Positions 1 to 8,751 of a DNA stretch of 64,000 nucleotides are shown piece after piece. Position numbers and translations under genes: made by a program. How positions within the stretch are numbered: the stretch's first letter is position 1; each line of letters opens with the position of its first letter. The notes below the pieces were generated by a model. It made no database searches. It was given only the letters and a program-made list of their open reading frames with translations, and was not told the DNA's origin. Source of the stretch: Streptomyces roseolus. Its GTDB lineage: Bacteria; Actinomycetota; Actinomycetes; Streptomycetales; Streptomycetaceae. The stretch covers positions 186,001 to 250,000 of the forward strand of contig NZ_BMTV01000001.1 of the NCBI RefSeq assembly GCF_014649855.1, given 5' to 3'.

Positions 1-182
1 GCCGCGTGCACCATGACGGCGCGCGTCCGCGGGTCGACGTCCGGGGCGCGGTCGATGACGGTGCACTCGATGCCTCGGCGGCGCAGTTCGCATCCGAGCA
101 TCAGCCCGGTGGGTCCCGCACCGACGATCAGGACGTCGGTGCCGTCGCCCGGGAACGCCCCGGATTCGGGAGGGTGGTTCAT
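1..182 (-). CDS. FAD-dependent monooxygenase, N-terminal part (runs off window)
   Basis: Only the first ~60 residues lie in the window. They begin at an ATG preceded by GGAGAACG and contain the dinucleotide-binding signature VLIVGAGPTGLMLGCELRRRG, followed by an acidic residue at the end of the second strand (VIDRAP). This is typical of the aromatic-ring hydroxylases of the PHBH/MhpA/polyketide-oxygenase class, which use FAD, NAD(P)H and O2. It is probably transcribed with the DHA2 efflux gene upstream on the same strand (128 bp gap), suggesting modification plus export of an aromatic compound. The catalytic and substrate domains are outside the window, so the substrate cannot be named. Confidence 0.8.
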   Translation of the reverse strand, partial: MNHPPESGAFPGDGTDVLIVGAGPTGLMLGCELRRRGIECTVIDRAPDVDPRTRAVMVHA

Positions 183-310
183 CGTTCTCCTCTCGCGCGG
201 GAGGCGGAAGGCGGAAGCGGAGCGGGACGGAACGGAGCGGTGGGGGTGCCGGTGGCCGCGGCCGGGGCCGGGGGTGGACCCCGGCCGCGGGTTCGGGGGG
301 TGCCGTCCGG

Positions 311-1792
311 TCAGTCGGTGCCGGCCGCGGCGCGGCGCTTGACGAAGAGCGCGACGAGCAGGCCGACGGCGATCAGGATCAGGCCGTTGGCGAGGATGGC
401 GACGTTGATGCCGTGGAGCGTGGCGGCCTCGGCGGAGGAGTCCCCGCTCGCGCGGATCTGGGCGACCGCGATGGCGCTCATGATCGGGATGCCGATGGTG
501 ATGCTGACCTGCTGGGTCAGGGTGGTGATGCCGGTGGCCAGGCCCTGCTGCTCGTCGGGCAGGCCGGAGGTGGCCGTGACCATGAAGCCGACGATGGCGA
601 CGACGTGGGCGTAGCTGCTGAGGAAGGCCAGGCCGAGCACGGCGTAGAGCCAGCCGCGGGCGTCGCCGGCGAAGTACAGCGCGCCGACGGTGATGCCCTG
701 GACGACGAGGCCGGCCACCAGGACCGCGCTGCTGCCGCCGAGGACGCCGATCCAGCGCGGGGCGGTGACGCCGCCGAGGAAGGCGCCGACGCCGAGCACG
801 CCGAAGGTCAGTCCGGTCGCCATCGCCGAGTACCCCAGCACGTCCTGGAGGTACAGGGTGATCAGGAAGATCATGGCGGTGAAGCCGATGAAGGTGGCGG
901 CGCCGCCGATGTTGCCCCAGGTCACGCTCCGCAGGCCCAGGACGCGCAGCGGGGCCAGCGGCTCCGGGGCGCGCAGCTCGATGAGGCCGAAGGCGATCAG
1001 CAGGACGACACCGACGGCCAGGGAGACCAGGGTGGTCGTGTTCGCCCAGCCGTACTGGCCGGCCGCGGAGATGCCGTACACGAGGGCGATGAGGCCGGCG
1101 CTGACGGTGACGGCTCCGGGGATGTCCAGCTTGCCGCCGCGGCGCACCTCGCCCTTGGCGAGGAGCATCGGGGCGACGACGATCAGCAGGACGCCGATCG
1201 GGACGTTGATGAAGAAGCCCCAGCGCCAGCTCAGCACGTCGGTGAGCAGGCCGCCGAGGATGGCGCCGCAGGTGAATCCGGCGGAGAGCATGGCGCCGTT
1301 GAGGCCGAGGGCACGGTCGCGCAGCGGGCCCTCGGGGAACGAGGTGGTGAGCAGCGCCAGGCCGGCGGGGGTGACCATCGCGGTGGCCAGGCCCTGGGCG
1401 ACGCGGGCGGCGAGCAGCGGCCCCGACGAGTCCACCAGGCCGCCGAGCAGGGAGGCGACGGTGAGGAGGGCGAGGCCGGCGAGGAACACCTTGCGGGCGC
1501 CGACGAGGTCGGCGATGCGGCCGAACAGCAGGCTGAAGCCGGCCGCGCTCAGGGCGAAGGTGGTGGCGATCCACTGCAGGTTCTCCTGGGAGAAGTGCAG
1601 TTCACGGCCGATGACGGGGACGGCCACGTTCATGATCGAGAAGTCCACGGCCAGGGTGAACTGGGCGCCGAGGAGGAGGAAGAGCACCATTGTCTGACGG
1701 CGCGTCATCTTCCCGTCGGCCGGCGCCGGGGGCGGCGTCGCCGCCGGCGGCCGTCCCTCCAGCGTCTCCCCGGACTGGTTGATCGTTGACAT
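311..1792 (-). CDS. MFS drug efflux transporter, DHA2 (14-helix) family
   Basis: The 493-residue protein is predicted to pump small molecules out across the cytoplasmic membrane using the proton gradient. It has a hydrophilic, proline-rich N-terminus (~30 residues) and then many hydrophobic helices. Family landmarks are the MNVAVPVIGRE segment in the first helix, the loop-2 motif GRIADLVGARK and the antiporter motif C region around FTCGAILGGLL. The length fits the 14-TM EmrB/QacA group. I chose the ATG at 1792 because it starts the MSTINQ tail; the frame stays open further upstream, but into sequence unlike this family. It is divergent from the NTF2-like gene and just upstream of the partial monooxygenase, so it may export that enzyme's product. 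Confidence 0.88.
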   Translation of the reverse strand: MSTINQSGETLEGRPPAATPPPAPADGKMTRRQTMVLFLLLGAQFTLAVDFSIMNVAVPVIGRELHFSQENLQWIATTFALSAAGFSLLFGRIADLVGARKVFLAGLALLTVASLLGGLVDSSGPLLAARVAQGLATAMVTPAGLALLTTSFPEGPLRDRALGLNGAMLSAGFTCGAILGGLLTDVLSWRWGFFINVPIGVLLIVVAPMLLAKGEVRRGGKLDIPGAVTVSAGLIALVYGISAAGQYGWANTTTLVSLAVGVVLLIAFGLIELRAPEPLAPLRVLGLRSVTWGNIGGAATFIGFTAMIFLITLYLQDVLGYSAMATGLTFGVLGVGAFLGGVTAPRWIGVLGGSSAVLVAGLVVQGITVGALYFAGDARGWLYAVLGLAFLSSYAHVVAIVGFMVTATSGLPDEQQGLATGITTLTQQVSITIGIPIMSAIAVAQIRASGDSSAEAATLHGINVAILANGLILIAVGLLVALFVKRRAAAGTD

Positions 1793-1928
1793 GAGAGGCC
1801 TTTCGCTTCCTGTCGGTTGATTAGGCGTCGAGCATCCGGGGAAGAACCGAAGGCGAGCCAGTACCCGCCCCTTCATATGGCCGCCGTGGGTACCACTGGC
1901 CGGGTCTGTCTCGTGACGCGATGCCGTG

Positions 1929-1946
1929 CGTACCGTTCCGGCCATG
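1929..1946 (+). promoter_or_regulatory. Leaderless promoter element shared with another gene
   Basis: The 18 bp CGTACCGTTCCGGCCATG occur here and again at 12659-12676, each time ending in the start codon. TACCGT would be the -10 hexamer, 7 nt before the A of ATG, which places transcription start at the start codon. Confidence 0.6.
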
Positions 1947-2342
1947 ACCGCAGACACCCGTTCCACCGTCGAGGCGTTCTTCGCCCGCGTCAGCAAGGGC
2001 GACGTCGAAGGCGCCCTGGAGTTCATCGCCGAGCCGGTCGACTGGTTCACCCCCGGCGACACCGCGCTCATCCCGTGGATGGGCCCGCGGAAGAGCCGCT
2101 CCGACGTCCGCGCCTTCTTCGAGATGGCCGGCGCGCACATGACCCCCGAGTCCTTCGAGACCGCCCACACGCTCGTCGACGGCGAACTCGCCGTCGTCCT
2201 CGGCTCCTTCCGGTACCGCGTGAACGCGACGGGCAAGAGCTTCGCCTCGGAGTTCGCGCTCGAACTCCGCGTCACCGACGGGAAGATCACCCGCTACCAC
2301 ATGCACGAGGACAGCTACGCCATCTCCCTGGCCTTCCACTGA
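1944..2342 (+). CDS. NTF2-like / SnoaL-fold protein
   Basis: This 132-residue protein has the SnoaL-like pattern: an N-terminal helix with VEAFFARVSKGDVEGAL, a central VDWFTPGD and a C-terminal sheet ending in ITRYHMHEDSYAIS. These cone-shaped folds act as polyketide cyclases, isomerases or small accessory oxygenases; nothing here separates these options. There is no Shine-Dalgarno sequence. Instead TACCGT lies 7 nt before the ATG, so the mRNA is probably leaderless. The monooxygenase/hydrolase gene follows after 34 bp, so the two very likely form one operon, perhaps acting on the same aromatic substrate. Confidence 0.8.
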   Translation: MTADTRSTVEAFFARVSKGDVEGALEFIAEPVDWFTPGDTALIPWMGPRKSRSDVRAFFEMAGAHMTPESFETAHTLVDGELAVVLGSFRYRVNATGKSFASEFALELRVTDGKITRYHMHEDSYAISLAFH

Positions 2343-2376
2343 GCCGACCCGATCCGCGAGCACGCAGGAGACCACC

Positions 2377-4845
2377 ATGTCGAACGAGAACGAGTGCGAT
2401 GTGCTCGTCGTCGGCGCCGGCCCGACCGGACTCACCGCGGCCTGCGAGTTGCTGCGGCGCGGGGTCAGGGTGCGGCTGATCGACTCCGCGGCGGGCCCGA
2501 GCGTCTACTCCAAGGCCATGCTCGTCTGGCCGCGCACCCTCGACATCCTCGAGGACCTGGGCCTCTCGGAGCACCTGCGGGACGTGTCCGTGGAGCTCCG
2601 CCGGATGACCTACTACTCGGAGAAGCAGCCGGTGTCCCGGATGCGGATGACCGAGGGCATGGCCCCGTACTGCCTGCCCCAGCGCAGCACCGAGGAGATC
2701 CTCACCGCCGGGCTCAAGGGCCTCGGCGGCTCCATCGAGCGCGGGGTGCGGCTCCTCGCCCTGCACGGCGTCGACTTCTCCGGCGCCATCGCGCCCGGCG
2801 GCGACGTCACCGCCACCCTCGAACACTCCGACGGCTCCGTCGAGCGGTTCACCGTGCCCTGGGTGATCGGCGCGGACGGTGCCGCCAGCGCCGTGCGCAA
2901 CCAGCTCGGCATCGCCTACGAGGGGGCGACGTACGAGAACCGCTTCCTCATCACCGACGCCCGCATCGAGAACAACCCGCTGGCCCCCGACGAGATCCAC
3001 TACCACCAGTCCCGGCTGGGCGTCCTGGCGATCGTCCCGCAGCCGCACGGCCTGTACCGCTTCTTCACCAACGCGCCCGCCGGACTCACCGAGGGCACCC
3101 TCGACGACATGCAGCGCCTGGTCGACATGCGCGGCCCCGGCGGGCTGCGCCTCGTCGACCCCGACTGGGTCACCACCTTCCGGCTGCACCGCAGGCGCGC
3201 CGCCTCCTTCCAGCTGAGCCGGGTCTTCCTGGCCGGGGACGCGGCGCACGCGCACAGCCCGATGGGCGGCCAGGGCCTGAACACGGGCATGCAGGACGCG
3301 CAGAACCTGGCGTGGAAGCTGGCCTCGGTGGTGCGGGGGCACGCGAGGCCCGAGCTGCTCGCCACGTACACCCCGGAGCGCGCCCCGGTGGCCGACGCCG
3401 TGGTCCGCGACACCGATCTGCAGACCCGCGCGGCCATGTGGACCGGCACCGGCCAGGTCCTGCTGCGCGACACGGCGATGAAGGCGCTCGACCGCACCCG
3501 CGCCCTCGACCGCTTCTACCTGCCGGTCGCGGCCGGCCGGCGCTGGGTGTACGCGCCCGCGCCGGGAGCCGCCCGGGGGCAGCGGGCGCACCGCACCAGC
3601 TGGTGCTCGCTCAGGTCCACGCTGCGCCGGCACGCCCGCGAAGGGGCGGCCCTGCCCCGTGAACTCGCCGTCGAGCTGGGCCTGGCCGGCCCCGGAGCCG
3701 ACCCCGGTCCGTTCGCGGTGCTGGTCTCCCCCGACCCCCGGCGGGCCGCCGGGGCGGACCTCGCCGAGGCGGTGCGCCGGCTCGCGCAGCCCTTCGGCCG
3801 CGCGGTCCGCGTGGTGGACGTGGCGGCGGCGGCGCGCCGCGGCGGGCGGGGCCGGAAGGCCGACCTCCCCCGGCGCGCGGCCCGCGAACTGCACTGCGGA
3901 CGGCCGGGTTTCCACCTGGTCCGCCCCGACGGCCACATCGTCCTGCACGGACACCGCGAGGACCTCGACGAACTGCACGCGGAGCTCGGGCGCCTGCTGC
4001 TGCCCCAGCCCGCCACCGACCATGACACCGACCGGGCGATCCGGTCCACCGGCACTCCCCTGGAGGCAACCATGGCCGTGACCGGCCGCTACGTTCCGCC
4101 CGCCCGCGTCGTCGGGGACGGCCCGCACAAGGTGATCGTGCTGCACTCGCTGTTCGGCGGGCACGAGACCTTCAGCGCCTGGTGGCCGTACCTGGACGGG
4201 AGCCGGTTCAGCTACGCCTTCATGGACGCGCGGGGCTTCAGCGACGCGCTCGACGAGGCGGGCACGTACAGCACGGACGAGATCGCCTCGGACGTGCTGA
4301 CGCTCGCCGACCACCTCGGCTGGCAGGAGTTCTCCCTGATAGGCCACTCGCTGGGCGGCCAGCCGGCCCAGCAGGTGCTGCTCAAGGCCCCGGACCGGGT
4401 GCGCAAGCTGATCGGCCTCAGCCCGGTGCCGGCCTCCGGCATGCCGATCCCGGACGAGGACTTCCCGCTGTTCGCCGAGGCGGCGCACAAGGTGGAGAAC
4501 CGCCGGATCGTCATCAACCTGACGACGGGCGACAAGCTCTCGTCGACCTGGGTGAACGCCTGGGCGGAGGCGTCGATGAAGGCGGTCGGCCCGGTCGCCT
4601 TCCGCAGCTACCTGGACTCCTTCCGCACCACGGACTTCTCGGCCCGGATCACCGGGGCCGAGGTGCCGGCCCTCGTGGTCGTGGGCGAGAACGACCCGGC
4701 GGTCACCGCCGAGGCGATGAACGAGACCTGGATGAAGCACTACCCCCACGGCGAGCTGGCGGTCATCGGCAACTCGGGGCACTACCCCATGGTCGAGACG
4801 CCCATCGCGCTGGCCACGCTGCTCGAGGACTTCCTCGCGAAGTAG
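2377..4845 (+). CDS. FAD monooxygenase fused to an alpha/beta hydrolase
   Basis: One uninterrupted frame of 822 residues holds two enzymes. Residues 1 to ~550 are a PHBH-type FAD monooxygenase, with the N-terminal VVGAGPTGLTAACELLRRG fold and the second FAD signature FLAGDAAHAHSPMGGQGLN near residue 290. Residues ~566-822 are a complete alpha/beta hydrolase with nucleophile elbow GHSLGG (Ser ~658), the acid in VVGENDPA and the His in NSGHYP. The start has AGGAGA at 7 nt. Inside the gene, GGAGG at 4062-4066 lies 5 nt before ATG 4072, exactly at the hydrolase start, so the second enzyme may also be made alone. Family members are normally separate genes. Hydroxylation followed by C-C or ester hydrolysis of a ring product is a plausible joint role. 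Confidence 0.85.
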   Translation: MSNENECDVLVVGAGPTGLTAACELLRRGVRVRLIDSAAGPSVYSKAMLVWPRTLDILEDLGLSEHLRDVSVELRRMTYYSEKQPVSRMRMTEGMAPYCLPQRSTEEILTAGLKGLGGSIERGVRLLALHGVDFSGAIAPGGDVTATLEHSDGSVERFTVPWVIGADGAASAVRNQLGIAYEGATYENRFLITDARIENNPLAPDEIHYHQSRLGVLAIVPQPHGLYRFFTNAPAGLTEGTLDDMQRLVDMRGPGGLRLVDPDWVTTFRLHRRRAASFQLSRVFLAGDAAHAHSPMGGQGLNTGMQDAQNLAWKLASVVRGHARPELLATYTPERAPVADAVVRDTDLQTRAAMWTGTGQVLLRDTAMKALDRTRALDRFYLPVAAGRRWVYAPAPGAARGQRAHRTSWCSLRSTLRRHAREGAALPRELAVELGLAGPGADPGPFAVLVSPDPRRAAGADLAEAVRRLAQPFGRAVRVVDVAAAARRGGRGRKADLPRRAARELHCGRPGFHLVRPDGHIVLHGHREDLDELHAELGRLLLPQPATDHDTDRAIRSTGTPLEATMAVTGRYVPPARVVGDGPHKVIVLHSLFGGHETFSAWWPYLDGSRFSYAFMDARGFSDALDEAGTYSTDEIASDVLTLADHLGWQEFSLIGHSLGGQPAQQVLLKAPDRVRKLIGLSPVPASGMPIPDEDFPLFAEAAHKVENRRIVINLTTGDKLSSTWVNAWAEASMKAVGPVAFRSYLDSFRTTDFSARITGAEVPALVVVGENDPAVTAEAMNETWMKHYPHGELAVIGNSGHYPMVETPIALATLLEDFLAK

Positions 4846-4856
4846 TCCGCGAGGAG

Positions 4857-4905
4857 GCGGCGGATATCCGGTATTCCACCTGTCGGTTGCCCGGATATCC
4901 GCCGC
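4857..4905. terminator. Perfect 15-bp inverted repeat after the fusion gene
   Basis: The arms at 4857-4871 and 4891-4905 are exact reverse complements around the core GGATATCC and enclose a 19-nt loop. The hairpin begins 11 bp past the stop codon and has no T-run. It is probably a transcription end or mRNA-stabilising structure, though the long loop also allows a protein-binding site. Confidence 0.55.
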
Positions 4906-5036
4906 GATTCGCCTCCCGCCCGACGGCCGCGGGCGCGCCGGCCGGCGGGTGTCGCCGGCCTTCCCCGGCGCCCCTGTTCCCCGGATCCCTGGTACCTCCC
5001 CCGCCAGGGGCCCGAGCCGTGCGGATCGGAACGAGG

Positions 5037-5079
5037 GAATGATTGATTCCCGGAATATCAATCATTCGGTTTCCGGGAA
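5037..5079. promoter_or_regulatory. Nested palindromes, probable operator
   Basis: The arms GAATGATTGAT (5037-5047) and ATCAATCATTC (5057-5067) are perfect reverse complements. Between and overlapping them is the smaller palindrome ATTCCcGGAAT (5046-5056), and a similar TTCCgGGAA stands at 5071-5079. The cluster is AT-rich in a GC-rich background and lies ~45 bp upstream of the promoter at 5122, so it is a good candidate binding site for the adjacent MmyB-type regulators. Confidence 0.5.
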
Positions 5080-5121
5080 CCCCCTCGTCATCTCCGGTAA
5101 CTGCCGTCGGGACAACCCGAC

Positions 5122-5149
5122 TTGATGAACTTCGGCCACTTGCTATGAT
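5122..5149 (+). promoter_or_regulatory. Sigma70-type promoter for the regulator leader
   Basis: TTGATG (5122-5127) and TATGAT (5144-5149) are separated by 16 bp, close to the housekeeping consensus. Transcription would start near 5156, giving a leader of almost 290 nt before the regulator at 5444. Across the ~600 bp from 4846 to 5443 I see only the hairpin, the operator-like palindromes, this promoter and the small ORF listed next. Confidence 0.6.
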
Positions 5150-5240
5150 CGCCGGACAACCGAATCACCGGGGCCGAGTTCGGGACCTGAAAGTTCAACG
5201 GGCAACCGACCCGGCCCGGCAGGACAACAGGGGGAATCAC

Positions 5241-5429
5241 ATGGGGCTCGCCTTGCGGAGACCGTGGCATTTGACGCGGCTCGTGAATATGCCATCGGGA
5301 ACGAACCCGTCCACCGGCCCGTCGGGCCGGCCGTACTTACCGCCCCTCGGATCAAGATCGACGGGGGATTTCCCCCGCGCATGGATTTCGCGCACCGGCC
5401 GGCCGCGCCCGACACGCGTCGACGGCTGA
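5241..5429 (+). CDS. Small leader ORF with a TTA codon (hypothetical)
   Basis: A 62-codon frame starts at ATG with AGGGGG 6 nt upstream and stops at a TGA whose last bases touch the GAGGAGG ribosome-binding site of the next gene. Codon 33 is TTA (5337-5339), the rare leucine codon that needs the bldA tRNA in Streptomyces. The product is basic and proline-rich and resembles nothing I know. Codon usage is poor for this genome (AGA, TTG, CAT), so it may be a leader peptide or translational coupler for the regulator rather than a functional protein. It may also be chance. Confidence 0.35.
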   Translation: MGLALRRPWHLTRLVNMPSGTNPSTGPSGRPYLPPLGSRSTGDFPRAWISRTGRPRPTRVDG

Positions 5430-5443
5430 GGAGGCGGTCATCC

Positions 5444-6322
5444 ATGAAGAAGGCGACGGGGGAATTGGAGCTCGGGCGCTTCCTGCAGATCAGGCGCGGC
5501 CGGCTGAGTCCCGAGGACGTCGGGCTGACCGGTGACGCCGGGAAGCGGCGGCGGGTCTCCGGACTGCGGCGGGAGGAAGTGGCGCAGCTCGCCCGGGTGA
5601 GCGTCAACTACTACACCCGCCTCGAACAGGGGCAGAACGGCACCGCCTCTCCCGAGGTTCTGGACGCCCTGGCGACCGCCCTGCGACTGAGCCCGGACGA
5701 ACGGGCCCATCTGCACGACCTCGCCGCCCGCTCGGGCCCGGCGCCGAGGAATCCGCAGCCCCTGACCGAGAGCGCCCGGCCGGCCGTGGCCCGCATGATC
5801 GCGGCCTACGAGAACGGGCCCGCCGTCCTGCTCGGGCGCCGGGTCGACATCCTGGCGTGGAACCGGCTCGCCCGGATCCTCTTCTCCGGCCACATCGACC
5901 TCGACCCGGCCGTCCGCGACGGAGACCTGCCCACCCGTGGCGGAGGCCTGCCCAACCTTGCCGAACTGGTGTTCCTGGAGCCGGGGTCCCGCGCGCTCTA
6001 TCCGCATTGGATGGACGAGGCCCACGAATTGGCGGGATATCTTCGGGTCATGGCGGGCCGATATCCGGGTGACCCGCAGCTTTCCGCACTCATTCACCGC
6101 CTCAACGACAAGAGTCCGGAGTTCGCCGAGATCTGGTCCGGACATGTCGTCTGGGACAAGACCCACGGCACCCGGTCCGTGCATCACCCCAAGGTGGGAC
6201 GGCTGACGCTGTCGTTCGAGACGCTTCGGCTCCCGGACGCCGCTGACCAGTGCATCGTCCTCTACCGGGCAGAATCCGGATCTTCCTCGGAAGCGGCGCT
6301 CGCCTCACTCCTGGAGGAATGA
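5444..6322 (+). CDS. XRE/MmyB-type helix-turn-helix regulator
   Basis: The protein has 292 residues. An N-terminal helix-turn-helix includes RRRVSGLRREEVAQLARVSVNYYTRLEQG, and a C-terminal MmyB-like ligand-binding domain contains the usual DILAWNRLARIL and LAELVFLEPGSRALYP blocks. These regulators are thought to bind fatty acids or related ligands and usually control a neighbouring gene. I chose ATG 5444 (GGAGG 9 nt upstream) over a longer frame from 5264, because homologues begin shortly before the helix-turn-helix. It may regulate itself or the monooxygenase operon through the palindromes at 5037-5079. Confidence 0.85.
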   Translation: MKKATGELELGRFLQIRRGRLSPEDVGLTGDAGKRRRVSGLRREEVAQLARVSVNYYTRLEQGQNGTASPEVLDALATALRLSPDERAHLHDLAARSGPAPRNPQPLTESARPAVARMIAAYENGPAVLLGRRVDILAWNRLARILFSGHIDLDPAVRDGDLPTRGGGLPNLAELVFLEPGSRALYPHWMDEAHELAGYLRVMAGRYPGDPQLSALIHRLNDKSPEFAEIWSGHVVWDKTHGTRSVHHPKVGRLTLSFETLRLPDAADQCIVLYRAESGSSSEAALASLLEE

Positions 6323-6414
6323 ACCGGCGGCCGCGCATGGCCGGATTAAGGAATGATCCATAGGGGCAGGCTGGGGGCTGGCGGGGCGTTACATGCCCGT
6401 GGAACCGTGTTTCC

Positions 6415-7305
6415 ATGAATGACGCAGCCCGCTTGGGCGATTTCCTCCGGTCCCAGCGCTGTCTCGTCACGCCCGAGGAGGTCGGCCTGCCTCCCGGCAC
6501 GTCCCAGCGCCGCGTCCCCGGCCTGAGACGGGAAGAGGTGGCGCTGCTGGGCGGGATCAGTCACGACTACTACGCGCGCATCGAGCAGGGCCGGGTGCGG
6601 CGGGTCTCGCCCGCCGTCCTGGACGCGATCGCCCGCGCCCTGCTCCTCGACAACACCCAGCGGGCACACCTCTACTGGCTCGCGAACCAGGCCGCGGGCC
6701 AGGACGGGGCCGACGCCGTGCGGCGCGTCGCCTCCTCGATGCCGTCGCTGCCCGCGGTGGTGCTCAACCACCGCCACGACGTCCTGGACTGGAACCCGCT
6801 CGGGAGCGCGCTGCTCGCCTGGCACCTGCGCGGCACGGCGCCCCAGCCGGGCCCCGCCGCGTATCTCGTCGTCCGGCCCAACCTGGCCCGGATGGTCTTC
6901 CTCGACCCCCGCACCCGCGCCCTCTTCGGGGGACGCGACCGGCCGGCGGCCGGGGTGGCCGCCTCGCTGCGGGGAGCCGCCGAGCGGTACCCGACGGACC
7001 GCCGGCTCACCGGCCTGATCTCCGAACTGACCGAGAACAGCGCAGAGTTCACCGAGCTGTGGTGGCGGGCATCGGCCGCGTCGGCGGGCCCCGGGCCCCG
7101 GAACGCCTGCGGCCCGGTGACGTTCGACCATCCCGTGGCGGGGCGCATGGAGCTGTCCGTCGTCACCCTGGAACACCGCTCGGGCTCCGGCGAGCGGGCC
7201 GTGGTCTTCAGCGCCGAGGCGGGCTCCCCGTCCGAGCAGGCCCTCGCCCGGCTGCTCTCCCTCCTGCCGGGCCCGACGCGGTGCGGCGCGCCGGAGAGCG
7301 GCTAG
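6415..7305 (+). CDS. Second XRE/MmyB-type regulator (tandem paralogue)
   Basis: This 296-residue protein has the same layout as the preceding gene: RRVPGLRREEVALLGGISHDYYARIEQG in the DNA-binding half, and VLDWNPLGSALLAW and ARMVFLDPRTRALF in the MmyB half. The two copies are clearly diverged paralogues 92 bp apart. The ATG has no clear Shine-Dalgarno sequence; the dyad TGGAAccgtgtTTCCA sits directly over the start and may be an autoregulatory site. What it controls is not evident from the sequence. Confidence 0.83.
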   Translation: MNDAARLGDFLRSQRCLVTPEEVGLPPGTSQRRVPGLRREEVALLGGISHDYYARIEQGRVRRVSPAVLDAIARALLLDNTQRAHLYWLANQAAGQDGADAVRRVASSMPSLPAVVLNHRHDVLDWNPLGSALLAWHLRGTAPQPGPAAYLVVRPNLARMVFLDPRTRALFGGRDRPAAGVAASLRGAAERYPTDRRLTGLISELTENSAEFTELWWRASAASAGPGPRNACGPVTFDHPVAGRMELSVVTLEHRSGSGERAVVFSAEAGSPSEQALARLLSLLPGPTRCGAPESG

Positions 7306-7389
7306 ACCCCCCGGGGACACCGGGCCCCGGGGGCCCGCCGGGGTGCGCCGACGGGGCGGGGCCCGTCGCGCGCCCCGGTGGGCCGGCGG

Positions 7390-8751
7390 TCAGACCGTGT
7401 GTTCGTCGGCGACGGCGAGGGCCGCGTCGAGGGCCGCCAGACCCTCCTTGACCTCGTCCTCGGAGACGTTGCAGGCGGGGACGGCGTGGGTGCGGTTCAT
7501 GTTGACGAAGGGCCACAGGCCGTTCTTCTTCGCCGCGGCGCCGAAGGCGGCCATCGGCGCGTTGGCCTCGCCGGCCGCGTTGTAGGGGACGAGCGGCTCC
7601 CGCGTCTCCTTGTTCTTCACCAGGTCGAGCGCCCAGAAGACGCCCATGCCGCGGACCTCGCCGACGGACGGGTGGCGCTCGGCGAGCGCGCGCAGGCCGG
7701 GGCCGAGGACGGTCTCGCCGATGCGGGCGGCGTGCTCGACGACCTTCTCGTCCTCCATCACCTCGATGGTGGCGACGGCGGCGGCGCAGGCCAGCGGGTG
7801 GCCGGAGTAGGTGAGGCCGCCGGGGTAGGGGCGGGTCGCGAAGGTGGCGGCGATCTCCTCGCTGATGGCGACGCCGCCGAGGGGCACGTAGCCGGAGTTG
7901 ACGCCCTTGGCGAAGGTCATCAGGTCGGGGACGACGTCGAAGTGCTCGGCGGCGAACCACCTGCCGGTGCGGCCGAAGCCGGCCATGACCTCGTCGAGGA
8001 CGAAGACGATGCCGTACCTGTCGCAGATCTCGCGGACGCCGGCGAGGTAGCCGGGCGGCGGGGTCATGATGCCGGCGGTGCCGGGGACGGTCTCCAGGAT
8101 GATCGCGGCGATGGTGCCGGGGCCCTCGAAGGCGATGGTGTCCTCCAGGTGCGCGAGGGCGCGCTCGCACTCCTGGGCCTCGGTCCCGGCGTAGAACGGC
8201 GAGCGGTAGAGGAAGGGCGCCCAGAAGCGCACCACGCCGGCGGAGCCGGTGTCGGAGGCCCAGCGGCGGGGGTCGCCGGTGAGGTTGATCGCGGTGGAGG
8301 TGGCGCCGTGGTACGAGCGGAAGGCGGAGAGCACCTTGTGGCGGCCGGTGTGCAGCCGGGCCATCCGGACGGCGTTCTCGACGGCCTCGGCGCCGCCGTT
8401 GGTGAAGAAGATCTTGTTCAGGTCGCCGGGGGTGCGCTCGGCGATGAGGCGTGCGGCCTCGGAGCGGACGTCGACGGCGAAGGCGGGCGCGAAGGTCGCG
8501 AGCTTCCCGGCCTGCTCCTGGATGGCGGCGACCACCTTGGGGTGCTGGTAGCCGATGTTGGTGTAGACGAGGCCGCTGGTGAAGTCGAGGTAGCGGTTGC
8601 CGTCGTAGTCCCAGAAGTACGAACCCTCCGCGCCGGCCACGGCGAGCGGGTCGATCAGGCCCTGGGCGGACCAGGAGTGGAAGACGTGCGCGCGGTCCGC
8701 GGCCTTGACGGCGGCACCGGCCTGGGGATCGGGTACGACATGAGGGGTCAT
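7390..8751 (-). CDS. Class III PLP-dependent aminotransferase (omega-transaminase type)
   Basis: A 453-residue enzyme of the ornithine/GABA/beta-alanine aminotransferase fold. Visible are the N-terminal GSYFWDYDGNRYLDFTSGLV, the cofactor-contact region TNGGAEAVENAVRMAR, SYHGAT, the Asp-containing LDEVMAGFGRTGRW and the PLP lysine in MTFAKGVNSGYVPLGG. It should move an amino group from a terminal amine to a 2-oxo acid; the exact substrate (GABA, taurine, beta-alanine) cannot be decided. The frame is open further upstream, but the family start and GGAGG at the ATG support 8751. TACAGT also stands 8 nt before the start. It is divergent from the DJ-1 gene across a repeat-rich spacer. Confidence 0.88.
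   Translation of the reverse strand: MTPHVVPDPQAGAAVKAADRAHVFHSWSAQGLIDPLAVAGAEGSYFWDYDGNRYLDFTSGLVYTNIGYQHPKVVAAIQEQAGKLATFAPAFAVDVRSEAARLIAERTPGDLNKIFFTNGGAEAVENAVRMARLHTGRHKVLSAFRSYHGATSTAINLTGDPRRWASDTGSAGVVRFWAPFLYRSPFYAGTEAQECERALAHLEDTIAFEGPGTIAAIILETVPGTAGIMTPPPGYLAGVREICDRYGIVFVLDEVMAGFGRTGRWFAAEHFDVVPDLMTFAKGVNSGYVPLGGVAISEEIAATFATRPYPGGLTYSGHPLACAAAVATIEVMEDEKVVEHAARIGETVLGPGLRALAERHPSVGEVRGMGVFWALDLVKNKETREPLVPYNAAGEANAPMAAFGAAAKKNGLWPFVNMNRTHAVPACNVSEDEVKEGLAALDAALAVADEHTV

Noticed and set aside
413..1789. Long open frame antisense to the DHA2 exporter
   Set aside because: The product is a low-complexity Ala/Gly/Asp/Glu run without family features; it arises from GC-rich third positions of the real gene on the other strand. 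The same holds for the other long antisense frames at 2287-5061, 7378-8766, 17644-19470 and 48109-51285.
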